From positions 1,730,001-1,794,000 of the forward strand of contig NZ_AP024355.1 in NCBI RefSeq assembly GCF_019704135.1: a stretch of DNA of 64,000 bases. Reading direction: 5' to 3'. Below the pieces are notes generated by a model, which searched no databases, was not told where the DNA came from, and worked only from the letters and a program-made list of their open reading frames with translations. Of this stretch, positions 18,247-27,041 are shown piece by piece. Position 1 is the stretch's first letter. Each line of letters starts with the position of its first letter. Position numbers and translations under genes: made by a program. This DNA comes from Desulfuromonas versatilis. GTDB lineage: Bacteria > Desulfobacterota > Desulfuromonadia > Desulfuromonadales > NIT-T3.

Positions 18247-19842
18247 TCAGCCGGCGAGCATGATGAAGCCGACCACGCCGACGATGGCCCCGTAGACCAG
18301 CATGGGGATCATGGTCCGCTTGAGGATGAAGCCTTCCTGGTTGCTGAGCCCCAGCACCGAGCAGACGGCAACGATGTTGTGGATGCAGACCATGTTGCCC
18401 ATGCCGCCCCCGACGGACTGCATGCTGAGAATGGTCAGGGGGTTAAGCCCCAGGTTCTTGGCGATGGAGTACTGGATGCCGCCGAAAGTCAGGTTGGAGA
18501 CAGTGTTGGACCCGGAGAAGAAGGCGCCCAGCGCTCCCAGGTAGGAGGCGAAGAACTTCCACTGGGTACCCATGGCCTCGGCCAGGGCCTTGCCGATGAT
18601 GATGGTGTTGGCCTCGACCTGAGCGGTCCCGAGCATCAGCAGCTTGACGAACACCAGGGCGCCGAGCAGGGCCATGACCGGCTTTTTCATCTGGGTCAGC
18701 GATTCGCTGACGGTGCGGTTGACCGCGGCCTTCTGGGCGGAGAACAGGATAAAGGCCATGCTGGAGATGAGGATGAAGGGGAGCAGGGCCGGGATGTAGA
18801 GGGTCTGGTAGGCCCAGCCGGCGTCGGTGCCGAAAATGTGCTGCAGCGACAGCACCAGCGACCGGCTCAGGCTCAGGTCGCCGAAAGAGCCGAGGGAAAC
18901 TTCCATAATCGGGGTCTTGCTGACCAGCAGGGGCTTGACGCCGAGCTGCTTGATGCGGGTCACCAGCAGGATCGCCACGGTGCCCCACAGCGGGAAGGAA
19001 GCCTTGACCAGGGCCGGAAGAGACACCTGGTTGGCCACGCGGACTTCACCTTCTTCGCGGGCCAGGCCGATCTTCTTCTGGGCGAAGAATGCGGAAAGCA
19101 CCAGGCCGGTGGCGCCGGCGACCACCGAGGGGAACTCGTAGTCGAAGCGGGCGGCGATAACGTAGGGGACGGTGCAGCTGAGGATGCTCAGGTAGACGAA
19201 AACCAGGTTCTTCTTCACTTCCTTGAAGGAAAGGGCGAAGGTCAGGGCGATCACCGGGACCACCAGGGCGGCGCAGAAGTGCAGGATCGAGGCCTTCTGC
19301 CCGATCTCCAGCAGCTGCATCGGGCCGATGCCCTCCAGCTGGCCGAGGCCGAACCAGCCCGGGGTGCCGACAGCGCCGAAGTGCACCGGCACGCTGTTCA
19401 TGATCAGGCAGAGAATCGCCACGCGCACGGCGGGAAAGCCGAGGCCCACCAGGATCGGAGCGGCGATGGCCGCCGGGGTGCCGAAGCCGCTGGCCCCCTC
19501 GATGAGGAAGGCGAAGGCCCAGCCGACGATCATGGCCTGGGCCACCTTGTTGGTGGTCACGCCGTTGAGCCAGGTGCGGATGGTGTCCATGGCCCCGGTG
19601 TATTCCATGGTCTTGAACAGGAAGATCGCGCCCCAGACGATGGAAATGGGGACCAGGGCGGTGAGCAGGCCTTCGACCACCGTGGCGTTGACCAGGTTGG
19701 CCTCGACGTCGAAGTAGGCCATCTTCAGCACGTAAAGGATCAGGGCGACCAGGGGCAGCGCCTTGAAGGACGGGACGCTGTTTTTCTTGGTCATCAGGTA
19801 GATGAGCAGAACGATCGGGAACAGGGAGAGAGCCGTTGCCAT
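18247..19842 (-). CDS. lctP: L-lactate permease family transporter
   Basis: 531 residues, about 12-14 membrane helices, matching the LctP/GlcA family that imports lactate or glycolate with protons. Characteristic segments include FLIEGASGFGTPAAIAAPILVGLGFP, NSVPVHFGAVGTP and, near the C-terminus, FFSGSNTVSNLTFGGIQ. It is the last gene of glcD-glcF-lctP on the minus strand, separated from glcF by a CACGAAG palindromic repeat, and followed by a clear terminator. Substrate choice between lactate and glycolate cannot be settled from sequence; the context suits lactate as carbon and electron donor. Confidence 0.9.
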   Translation of the reverse strand: MATALSLFPIVLLIYLMTKKNSVPSFKALPLVALILYVLKMAYFDVEANLVNATVVEGLLTALVPISIVWGAIFLFKTMEYTGAMDTIRTWLNGVTTNKVAQAMIVGWAFAFLIEGASGFGTPAAIAAPILVGLGFPAVRVAILCLIMNSVPVHFGAVGTPGWFGLGQLEGIGPMQLLEIGQKASILHFCAALVVPVIALTFALSFKEVKKNLVFVYLSILSCTVPYVIAARFDYEFPSVVAGATGLVLSAFFAQKKIGLAREEGEVRVANQVSLPALVKASFPLWGTVAILLVTRIKQLGVKPLLVSKTPIMEVSLGSFGDLSLSRSLVLSLQHIFGTDAGWAYQTLYIPALLPFILISSMAFILFSAQKAAVNRTVSESLTQMKKPVMALLGALVFVKLLMLGTAQVEANTIIIGKALAEAMGTQWKFFASYLGALGAFFSGSNTVSNLTFGGIQYSIAKNLGLNPLTILSMQSVGGGMGNMVCIHNIVAVCSVLGLSNQEGFILKRTMIPMLVYGAIVGVVGFIMLAG

Positions 19843-19895
19843 GGTGGCGTTTCCTTTCTTCAGCCGGATAGTTGGTTAAAGTTAAAAGGCATTTG

Positions 19896-19972
19896 CACCA
19901 CGAAGGGCACGAAGAGCACGAAGAAAACCTTTTGTTTTTTTAAACTTCGTGTCCTTCGTGAACTTCGTGGTG
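19896..19972. repeat. CACGAAG palindromic repeat, copy 1
   Basis: CACCACGAAGGGCACGAAG near one end and the inverted CTTCGTG words plus CTTCGTGGTG at the other form a long imperfect hairpin of about 77 bases inside the glcF-lctP gap. Three further copies lie at 36.8, 37.8 and 42.1 kb. Confidence 0.9.
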
Positions 19973-19987
19973 AAAGGCAGTTTGAAA

Positions 19988-21259
19988 TTATGGATTTTTT
20001 TTGATCCGCCGCCGGTACATTTCTACTACCGGGTGGCTGGCCTGCACCGCCGTCTCGGCGGTCAGGGTGGCGTCGGTGAGGTTCATGGCGCACCCCGGGC
20101 AGGCGGTGAACAGGTTCTTATAGCCCCGCTCCTCGACTTCCTTGGCCTTCAGCGCCGAAATTTCCTTGGTGTGCGCGTAGTTCTTCAGGCTGAAGGTGCC
20201 GCCGAAGCCGCAGCAGCCGTCGTTTTTCAGATCGGCGTACTCGGTGTCGAAGTGCTCCTTGATGAACTCCTTGAGCACGGAATCCTTGGCGTGGTTGTAG
20301 TGACAGGGGATGTGCAGGGTGGTGCGCCCCTCCAGGGGGATGTCCTTCGGGTAGTCGCCCTTGAGCACCTCGGCCATAAAGACGATGATGTCCATCATCT
20401 GCTTGCCCCGCTGGCGGCCGCTCTCGCGTTCGGCGGTGGCTCCCAGGCCGTACTCGCAGGTCGGGCAGCAGGTCAGGATGTACTCAGCGTCCTTGATCGA
20501 ATCGAAGTAGTCGAAGTTGACGCCGATCTGCTTCTTGTAAAGCCCCATCTCCCCCATGGTCGCCGAGGGAATGCCGCAGCACTGGTTGACCTCGGGCACA
20601 TAGACCGACACCCCGTAGTGCAGCAGGGTCTCGACGATCGCCTCGCCCCAGCCGGTGTAGATCAGGGTGACGGCGCAGCCGGGGTAGAAGATGACCCGCA
20701 TCTTTTCATTTTGGGCCTGGTTGAAGCCGCCGTACTTCTTGGTGAAAGGCTCGGCCGGCATGTCGATGACATGGCGGTCGGCCATCGCGCCGATCAGCGG
20801 CCTGAACAGGCCCATCGGCTTGAAGACCCCATCGTCGACCTTGCTGGCGCCGGCGCGCAGGCCGATGTGGAACAGCGGCGACATGGCCGCCAGCAGCTTG
20901 GGCTGGCCCATGGCCACTTTCAGGGCCAGTTTCTGCCAGGCCGGCAGCTTCTTGACCTGGCGCAGGATGCCCCGGGCGCGCAGGAAGATCTCGTCGGTCT
21001 TCACCCCCGAGGGGCAGTTGTTCTTGCAGCGGCCGCACAGCACGCAGTAATCAAGGTATTTGTAGATCTCGTCGGCCTTTTTGATCTGCCCTTCGACCAG
21101 CGCGTCGAGCAGGTACATCTTGCCCCGGGCCACGGACGATTCCTGGCGGTCCTTCTTGTACAGGGGGCAAACCGACTGGCAGGTCCCGCAGCGGCTGCAC
21201 TGGACCAGCAGTTCCTCGAGCTGTTTCAGCTCTCCTACGACTTTCTCCACCGCACTCAT
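19988..21259 (-). CDS. glcF: Iron-sulfur subunit of lactate/glycolate dehydrogenase
   Basis: 423 residues. Two [4Fe-4S] ferredoxin motifs, CSRCGTCQSVCP (residues 21-32) and CVLCGRCKNNCP (about 72-83), are followed by two CCG domains (CCGIPS, about 218, and CCGFGG, about 348) as in GlcF and heterodisulfide-reductase-like subunits. It takes electrons from the FAD subunit encoded immediately upstream (3-base gap) and hands them to the quinone pool or another acceptor. Gene order glcD-glcF-lctP indicates a lactate or glycolate oxidation operon. Confidence 0.9.
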   Translation of the reverse strand: MSAVEKVVGELKQLEELLVQCSRCGTCQSVCPLYKKDRQESSVARGKMYLLDALVEGQIKKADEIYKYLDYCVLCGRCKNNCPSGVKTDEIFLRARGILRQVKKLPAWQKLALKVAMGQPKLLAAMSPLFHIGLRAGASKVDDGVFKPMGLFRPLIGAMADRHVIDMPAEPFTKKYGGFNQAQNEKMRVIFYPGCAVTLIYTGWGEAIVETLLHYGVSVYVPEVNQCCGIPSATMGEMGLYKKQIGVNFDYFDSIKDAEYILTCCPTCEYGLGATAERESGRQRGKQMMDIIVFMAEVLKGDYPKDIPLEGRTTLHIPCHYNHAKDSVLKEFIKEHFDTEYADLKNDGCCGFGGTFSLKNYAHTKEISALKAKEVEERGYKNLFTACPGCAMNLTDATLTAETAVQASHPVVEMYRRRIKKNP

Positions 21260-21262
21260 CGC

Positions 21263-22639
21263 TTACAGTCCCATCTTGGTCGGATTGAGCAGATTCTTGG
21301 CGTCGATCCCCTTCTTGATCTGCTTCATGTAGTTGATCGTCCCTTCGCCGACCTCGTCGACCATGTACTTGGCCTTGGCGATGCCGATGCCGTGCTCGCC
21401 GCTGCAGGTGCCGTCCAGGCGCAGGGCCGCGGCGAACAACTCGTCGACCGCCTTGTGCACGCGGGCCATCTCCTCGACGTCGCGCTTGTCACAGAGGAAG
21501 GTGGGGTGCAGGTTGCCGTCGCCGGCATGGCCGAAGGTGCCGATGGTGACGTTGTATTTCTGGCGGATCTCTTCGAGGGCCACCAGGATGTCGGGGATCT
21601 TGGTACGGGGCACGGTGGCGTCCTCGAGCACCAGGGTCGGGCGCAGCCGGGCCAGGGAGGAGAGGGACTTGCGGCGGCCCTCCCAGAGCTTTTCCTTTTC
21701 TTCTGAGGTGTTGGCCACCTTGACCGCGCCGTTGTTCTCGCGGCAGACCTTGAGCACGGTCTGGTAGTCATCCTCGACCTGGGCCGGGTGGCCGTCGACC
21801 TCGATCAGCAGCAGGGCGGCCGCATCGACGGGGAGGCCGGCGCCGGTGGCTTCCTCGACGGTCTTGATGGTGAAGTTGTCCATCAGCTCCAAGGTGCAGG
21901 GGAGAACGTGGTTGGTGATGATCCCCGAAACGGTGTTGCCGGCGTCCATGATGCTGTCGAAAGAAACCAGCATCGCTTTGGAGGCCTTGGGGGGCGGGAC
22001 CAGCTTGAGGACGAACTCGGTCATTACCCCGAGGGTCCCTTCGGACTGGCACATCAGGCCGGTCAGGTTGTAGCCGGTGCAGAGCTTGACGGTCTTGCCG
22101 CCGCCCTTGACGATGTTGCCCTCCATGTCGCAGAAGGTGACGCCCATGACGTAGTCCTTGGTCACCCCGTATTTCAGGCCGCGCAGACCGCCGGCGTTCT
22201 CGGCCACGTTGCCGCCGAGGGTCGACATCTTCTGGCTGCCCGGATCGGGCGGATAGAACAGGCCCTTCTCCAGCACCGCCGCGGCGAAATCCGCGGTGAT
22301 GACGCCGGCCTGAACCACGGCATACATGTCCTTGACGTTGATTTCGAGGATCTTGTTGAGTTTGGTCATCAGCAGCACGCAGCCACCGGTCACCGGGATG
22401 GTGCCGCCGGCCAGGTTGGTGCCCGAACCGCGGGTCACCAGGGGGATGCTGTTGTCGTTGCAGAGCTTGCAGATCTGCGCCACCTGCTCGGTGCTCTCGG
22501 GGCGCACCACCACCTCGGGCTGGGCCGGCTTCTCCACCGAAGAGTCGAAGCTGTACAGGGCAAGATCGGCCGGGGAGTCCCAGTAGTTCTGTTCTCCTAC
22601 GATCCCTTTGAACTTTTCGAGTACGGACTTGGCTATCAT
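21263..22639 (-). CDS. glcD: FAD-linked D-lactate/glycolate dehydrogenase subunit
   Basis: 458 residues. The N-terminal FAD-binding (PCMH/VAO) domain shows PLVTRGSGTNLAGG and NVAENAGGLRGLKYG; the C-terminal FAD-oxidase domain shows GTFGHAGDGNLHP and CSGEHGIGIAKAKYM. These are diagnostic of GlcD and Dld-II enzymes that oxidise 2-hydroxy acids. It starts the operon with glcF and lctP. AGGGAGGA lies shortly upstream of the start. The likely reaction is D-lactate to pyruvate, feeding the PFOR at 42-46 kb, but glycolate cannot be excluded. Confidence 0.9.
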   Translation of the reverse strand: MIAKSVLEKFKGIVGEQNYWDSPADLALYSFDSSVEKPAQPEVVVRPESTEQVAQICKLCNDNSIPLVTRGSGTNLAGGTIPVTGGCVLLMTKLNKILEINVKDMYAVVQAGVITADFAAAVLEKGLFYPPDPGSQKMSTLGGNVAENAGGLRGLKYGVTKDYVMGVTFCDMEGNIVKGGGKTVKLCTGYNLTGLMCQSEGTLGVMTEFVLKLVPPPKASKAMLVSFDSIMDAGNTVSGIITNHVLPCTLELMDNFTIKTVEEATGAGLPVDAAALLLIEVDGHPAQVEDDYQTVLKVCRENNGAVKVANTSEEKEKLWEGRRKSLSSLARLRPTLVLEDATVPRTKIPDILVALEEIRQKYNVTIGTFGHAGDGNLHPTFLCDKRDVEEMARVHKAVDELFAAALRLDGTCSGEHGIGIAKAKYMVDEVGEGTINYMKQIKKGIDAKNLLNPTKMGL

Positions 22640-22952
22640 CTGCTGTAAATCCTCCCTTTTTGGCTGGCCCGGTGCTGGCCCGGGCGGGCGTCGCTCATGG
22701 GCTGCGTGTTGTTTACGGCAGGAGCATAAAACAAGGGATTAGTCTTTAAAACAGGAGCCAGGGTAACCGGCACTATAATCTCGTGACAGGTTGCCAGGTG
22801 GAAGGAACCGGTTGGGGGCGTCGAAGGAGTGAAGGGCGAGGAAACAGGTATCGGGGGCAGGGGGAGGGGGGAAGGAAATGGGATCCGGATCTAGTTACTC
22901 CGGATCCCCGGAAATCCTATTGAAAATCCGCATAGGCAATAGAGGTCGGCGA
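22640..22952. other. Upstream region of the lactate operon
   Basis: No gene seen. It holds the glcD promoter region; a TATAGT hexamer on the minus strand (revcomp of ACTATA, about 22771) is a possible -10, without a good -35. A perfect inverted repeat GGGATCCGGA / TCCGGATCCC (22880-22889 and 22899-22908) lies downstream of the small-peptide gene and could end its transcript, although no T-run follows. Confidence 0.45.
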
Positions 22953-23087
22953 TTAGTCGGAGCCGAACTTCCAGGCATCTTCGCTGACGCCGGTGCTCAG
23001 GGCGGCAATGTCTTCGAATTCAACAGCCGGAACGATCTCGACCTGCTCTTCTTCTTTCACCCAGAACGCTTTTGCTGCTTCTCCCAT
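22953..23087 (-). CDS. 44-residue acidic peptide, unknown function
   Basis: A short minus-strand gene with a textbook ribosome site (AAAGGAG, 7-base gap, ATG at 23087) and stop at 22953. The product has 11 acidic and 3 basic residues, two Trp (residues 9 and 39), no Cys, no signal peptide and ends WKFGSD. The strong ribosome site, the good codon use and a perfect hairpin downstream argue that it is expressed. It could be a small regulatory protein or a modified-peptide precursor, but no maturation enzyme is adjacent. I do not recognise a family. Confidence 0.6.
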   Translation of the reverse strand: MGEAAKAFWVKEEEQVEIVPAVEFEDIAALSTGVSEDAWKFGSD

Positions 23088-23243
23088 GGCTTTTCTCCTT
23101 TACGGGAACGGTTTTCATACGACGGGAATCGGCCCGCCGCTTTCGTCAGGTAAAGAATACGGCATGGGTAAAAGGGAAATGAACCACGCTATGGGCGAGC
23201 GGCAGTATATGCTGCTAAGCGGTCGGTTTACGGGGAGAACGGG

Positions 23244-23696
23244 TCAGGGCATGCCGCCGCCGAGGCAGCGGCGGTAATCCTCGAGGATCTGACCGTGGTC
23301 GAAGCACAGGGGGGAGGGGAGCGCATCGAGGTCGAACGCTACCGCCCTGGCGGCATCGTCTCCGCCACGGAGTTCACCCCGGCCATCGGCGATGAACACC
23401 ATCGAGATGTTGTGTTGCCGGGGGTCCCTGTCCGGGGCCGAGTAGGCCCGGAACTGGCGAAGGTTCACCATGACCAGGCCGGTCTCCTCCAGCGCCTCGC
23501 GGGCGGCGGCAGCCTCCAGGCTCTCGCCGTAGTCGACGAACCCGCCGGGCAAAGCCCATCCCCTGGGTTCGTTTTTCCGCTCGATCAGGACGATCTTGCC
23601 GCCCTGGCGGATGATGATGTCCACCGTGGGGAAGGGGTTGCGATATTTGAGGACCGTGGCTTGGCAGTTGGGGCAGATCAGCTTGTCGGCGGGCAT
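23244..23696 (-). CDS. Nudix hydrolase with N-terminal zinc-ribbon-like start
   Basis: 150 residues. The Nudix box is complete: GGFVDYGESLEAAAAREALEETGL (about residues 51-74), binding Mg2+ for hydrolysis of a nucleoside diphosphate linked to another group. The N-terminus has CPNC, half of a zinc ribbon, as in some ADP-ribose or NADH pyrophosphatase-like Nudix proteins. The substrate cannot be set from sequence. AAAGGAGA precedes the start. It lies 12 bases after the stop of the sigma-54 response regulator gene, so it may be the tail of that operon. Confidence 0.85.
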   Translation of the reverse strand: MPADKLICPNCQATVLKYRNPFPTVDIIIRQGGKIVLIERKNEPRGWALPGGFVDYGESLEAAAAREALEETGLVMVNLRQFRAYSAPDRDPRQHNISMVFIADGRGELRGGDDAARAVAFDLDALPSPLCFDHGQILEDYRRCLGGGMP

Positions 23697-23708
23697 GATG
23701 TCTCCTTT

Positions 23709-25241
23709 TCAAAACCCCTGCAGATCATAGCGTTTGATCTTGCGGTGCAGGGTGTTGCGGGCGATTCCTAGGGCTCTGGCGGTGCGGGTGATGTTCCAGC
23801 GGTTTTGCTCCAGGGCCTTGCGAATGGTCTCCTTTTCGGTTTCCTTGAGCTCCTGCCTGGGGGAAGGCGCCAGTCCCTTGCCGGCCATGACCGCGAGCAG
23901 CTTTTTTTCCAGCCCGCCCAGGGAGTGCAGCATCTGGGTCAATTCGCCCGCGGTCATTTTCTGCAGGGTTTCCTCCTTGCCGAAGTGCTCCCAAAACCGT
24001 TCGAGGGAGAATTCCCCCGCCGACACCGCTGCGGATTCACCCGGGCGAGGCTGGCCTTCGCCGGGGTCGGCATTGCGGGTTCCGAGTTTGCCGCCGAGAT
24101 GCGCCGGGAGAATGGCCTCTCCGGGGCACAGGGCTACGGCGCGGCGCATGGTGTTGGCCAGCTCACGGATGTTGCCCGGCCAGTGGTGGGCCTCGAGCAG
24201 GCGCAGGGTGGCAGGCGCGATGCCGAGCTGGGGATTTTGCTGCTGGACGAAGAACTCGGCGAGCTGGGAGATGTCCTCACCGCGCTCGCTCAGGGAAGGG
24301 ATTTCCAGCCGCACCACGTTGAGCCGGTAATAGAGGTCCTCGCGGAAATTTTTCTCGCGGATGGCCGTTTCCAGGTCGACGTTGGTCGCCGCGACCACCC
24401 GGACATCGGTGCGGATCGACTTTTCTCCGCCAACGCGCATGAATTCCCCGGTTTCCAGCACCCGCAGCAGCTTGACCTGGATCTGCGGGCTGGCGTCGCC
24501 GATCTCATCCAGGAAAAGGGTGCCGCGATTGGCCAGTTCGAAGATCCCCTTGCGGGTCTGGTTGGCCCCGGTGAAGGCCCCTTTTTCGTGGCCGAACAGC
24601 TCGCTTTCGAGCAGGTTTTCGGGAAGGGCGCCGCAGTTGACCGGGATAAAGGGCTGGCCCGCCCGGTGGGAAGCAGCGTGGACGAAGCGCGCCAGCACCT
24701 CTTTGCCGGTGCCGGTCTTGCCCTGGATCAGGATGTTGATGTTCTTGGTGGCGATCTTGAACGCCAGGGAAACCACCCGCCGCATGGCCGGGGACTGGCC
24801 AACCTGGAAACCGGTGGCCCGGGCGATGTCCTGCCATTCTTCCCGGGGCAGGGGCCCCTGGCCGGCCTGGGTCCCGTAACTGGCCGCCTTGGCCACCAAC
24901 TGCTCGATCTCGTCGATGTTCTCGAAGGGCTTTTCCAGGTATTCGTAGGCTCCGAGCTGGATAGCCTGAACCGCCGTTTTTATGGTGCTGAAGCCGGTCA
25001 TGATGATGACCTCGCAGGCGGCCTGGCGGGCCTTGATCTTCTGCAGCAGGGTCAGCCCGTCGGTATCGGGAAGCTTCAGGTCGACCAGGGCCACCTGGAA
25101 ACTTTCCTGCTCCAGCGCCTGCAGCGCCTGGGGTTCGTTCACCGCGGTGGTCACCTGGTATCCCTTGCGGGTCAGCAGTCTGCGGAAAAATGTGCAGACA
25201 TCCGCTTCGTCGTCGATGATCAGAATTCTCGTCTGTGACAA
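23709..25241 (-). CDS. Sigma-54-dependent response regulator (NtrC family)
   Basis: 510 residues from a TTG start at 25241; the frame continues to 25319 only through a repeat, so the shorter form is preferred. The receiver domain has DD at residues 10-11 and phospho-acceptor Asp 54 (VALVDLKLP). A central AAA+ domain follows with Walker A GKTGTGKE and the sigma-54 contact loop GAFTGA (about residue 220). The C-terminal Fis-type helix-turn-helix is NITRTARALGIARNTLHRKI. It activates RpoN promoters. The neighbouring histidine kinase (25354-27027) is its probable partner; candidate targets are the two alcohol dehydrogenase promoters nearby. Confidence 0.9.
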   Translation of the reverse strand: MSQTRILIIDDEADVCTFFRRLLTRKGYQVTTAVNEPQALQALEQESFQVALVDLKLPDTDGLTLLQKIKARQAACEVIIMTGFSTIKTAVQAIQLGAYEYLEKPFENIDEIEQLVAKAASYGTQAGQGPLPREEWQDIARATGFQVGQSPAMRRVVSLAFKIATKNINILIQGKTGTGKEVLARFVHAASHRAGQPFIPVNCGALPENLLESELFGHEKGAFTGANQTRKGIFELANRGTLFLDEIGDASPQIQVKLLRVLETGEFMRVGGEKSIRTDVRVVAATNVDLETAIREKNFREDLYYRLNVVRLEIPSLSERGEDISQLAEFFVQQQNPQLGIAPATLRLLEAHHWPGNIRELANTMRRAVALCPGEAILPAHLGGKLGTRNADPGEGQPRPGESAAVSAGEFSLERFWEHFGKEETLQKMTAGELTQMLHSLGGLEKKLLAVMAGKGLAPSPRQELKETEKETIRKALEQNRWNITRTARALGIARNTLHRKIKRYDLQGF

Positions 25242-25263
25242 TGTCTTACCGCCTTTTAAATAA

Positions 25264-25357
25264 AGTGATGAGTAATCAGTAATAAGTGATGTGTTTAAAG
25301 CCCTGTCTCCAATCCTCACCCCTAATCACGGATTACTACTCACTTATTACTCATTAC
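25264..25357. repeat. AGTGATGAGTAAT-type inverted repeat
   Basis: AGTGATGAGTAATCAGTAAT on the left and its inverted counterpart ACTCACTTATTACTCATTAC on the right flank about 40 bases, giving a large imperfect palindrome between the histidine kinase and response regulator genes. Shorter copies are at about 11867 and 12610. Confidence 0.8.
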
Positions 25358-27027
25358 GGGTTTTCAAGCGGCAGTACCAGCGAAAAGGTGCTCCCCTGCC
25401 CCAGCTTGCTCTCCACTTCGATCCTGCCGTTGTGCGATTCGGCGATGCCCAGGCAGACCGAAAGTCCGAGGCCGGTCCCCTTGGTTGCCTCCTTGCTGGT
25501 GTAGAAGGGCGTGAAGATTTTCGAGAGATTCTCCTGAGCGATGCCGCAGCCGTTGTCCCGGACGCTGAGTACCACCCATCGTTTGTTCTCCTGCACGCGT
25601 TGGGTGGTCGAAACCTCGATGACCTTGTCGTCGCGCTCCTGGCTGTTGAGAGCATCCCGGGCGTTGACCAAGAAGTTGGTCAGAACCTGTTGGATCTGTG
25701 GCCCGTTGGCGGCGAGTTTCGGCAGGTCGGGGTCGAGATGCTCGAGGATGCGGATCTGGCTGCGGTTGATCTGGTATTTGATCAGGCTCAGCACCCGCCG
25801 GGCTTCGGCGTTGAGGTCGGTATCGGTGACCGGGGCCTGGTCCTGGCGCGAGAAGGTCAGCAGGTTCTGGATGATCCTCTTGCAGCGCACCCCGCAGTTG
25901 AAGATATCCTCCAACTCCTCGATGTTACCGAGTCCCTTGCCGCCCTGGATCTCCCTGACCAACATCTGTGCGGTGCCGATGATGACCGTCATGGGGCTGT
26001 TCAGCTCATGGGCCACCCCTGCGGCCATCTCGCCGAGCGCCGCCAGCTTGGCAGAATGTACCAGTTGGGCCTCCAGCTTGGTTTTCTGGGTCACGTCTTT
26101 CATGAAAACAGTGATGGCCACCAGCTGGCTCTCTTCGTTGAGCACCGGGTAATAGGTCAGGTCGAACAGCAGGCCAGAATCGGTTTGCGTGCGCAGGCTG
26201 GCCGGCTGGAGGGTGCGCTTGACCTCCTCGACCGGGCAGTCGCGGCAGGGCCGTTTCAGGCCGTGCAACCGGTCATGGCACTTGTCCGTCAGCCCCCTTG
26301 ACCAGATCTCCATCAGTTCCGGCGGGAGCCGGTCGTTATGGAGCAGCACATTGTAATCGGTATCGATCAGAATGATGGGATCGGTGACCGCCTTGAAGGT
26401 CTCTTCCCACTCCTTCTTGGCCCTGGAGACCTGTTTGTAGAGACGGGCGTTCTGGATGCTGATGGCCAGCTGGTCGGCCAGGTGCTGGACGAAGCTTAGT
26501 TCCGCCTCGCTGTAGGCCGGCTTCATCACGCTGCCCACCAGCAGGGCGCCGATCACGTCGCTGCGCTCGAACATGGGCGCGATGGCGATTTCCCGCAACT
26601 GCTCCGGGTAGGCGGGGTTATGGCGCAGGTGGCTGCGGTAGCTCGGCTGCGGGTCGAAAACCCCGGCTTTCTGCGCGCGGATGACCTGCCACGAGGGCGC
26701 ATGGTGGGGGAATCTATCCACCTGGCAGAAGTCGCGGGGCATCATCGCCTTGAGCACCAGCTGCTCCCCGCGAATCGTCGCCAGGCCGAGAAAGTCGCAG
26801 GGCAGGGCCTGCGGCAGCTTGGTAAAGGCGCGTTCGAGGATGTCCTGGATGGACATGTCGATGTTGATGTCATGGGTGAGCTGGTGGAGTATCTCCAGCC
26901 GGCTGTTCTGCTTGAGGACCTCCTCGGTGCGTTTTTTCAGCTCCACGTAATAGTTGAGCTTGGAGGAGTCGACCCCGGTCAGCTGTTCAAGCAGTTTTTC
27001 CTTGTCGTTCACCACGGAAGGCTCCAT
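25354..27027 (-). CDS. Sensor histidine kinase with GAF and PAS domains
   Basis: 557 residues. After a short N-terminal helix come a GAF domain (about 50-210), a PAS domain (about 220-325) containing CRDCPVEE, a HisKA domain with the phospho-acceptor in AGVAHELNSPM (about residue 340), and an HATPase domain with N, G1 (VRDNGCGIAQE) and G2 (GTGLGLSV) boxes. No membrane segments are seen, so it senses a cytoplasmic signal. It lies between an alcohol dehydrogenase and the sigma-54 response regulator on the same strand, which implies one signalling unit. Confidence 0.88.
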   Translation of the reverse strand: MEPSVVNDKEKLLEQLTGVDSSKLNYYVELKKRTEEVLKQNSRLEILHQLTHDINIDMSIQDILERAFTKLPQALPCDFLGLATIRGEQLVLKAMMPRDFCQVDRFPHHAPSWQVIRAQKAGVFDPQPSYRSHLRHNPAYPEQLREIAIAPMFERSDVIGALLVGSVMKPAYSEAELSFVQHLADQLAISIQNARLYKQVSRAKKEWEETFKAVTDPIILIDTDYNVLLHNDRLPPELMEIWSRGLTDKCHDRLHGLKRPCRDCPVEEVKRTLQPASLRTQTDSGLLFDLTYYPVLNEESQLVAITVFMKDVTQKTKLEAQLVHSAKLAALGEMAAGVAHELNSPMTVIIGTAQMLVREIQGGKGLGNIEELEDIFNCGVRCKRIIQNLLTFSRQDQAPVTDTDLNAEARRVLSLIKYQINRSQIRILEHLDPDLPKLAANGPQIQQVLTNFLVNARDALNSQERDDKVIEVSTTQRVQENKRWVVLSVRDNGCGIAQENLSKIFTPFYTSKEATKGTGLGLSVCLGIAESHNGRIEVESKLGQGSTFSLVLPLENP

Positions 27028-27041
27028 GCCCGGGGCTCGGG

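Noticed and set aside
18379-20004. A 541-codon plus-strand frame over lctP
   Set aside because: Antisense to a clear lactate permease; the product is repetitive Gly/Asp/Gln-rich, and its end runs into the CACGAAG repeat.
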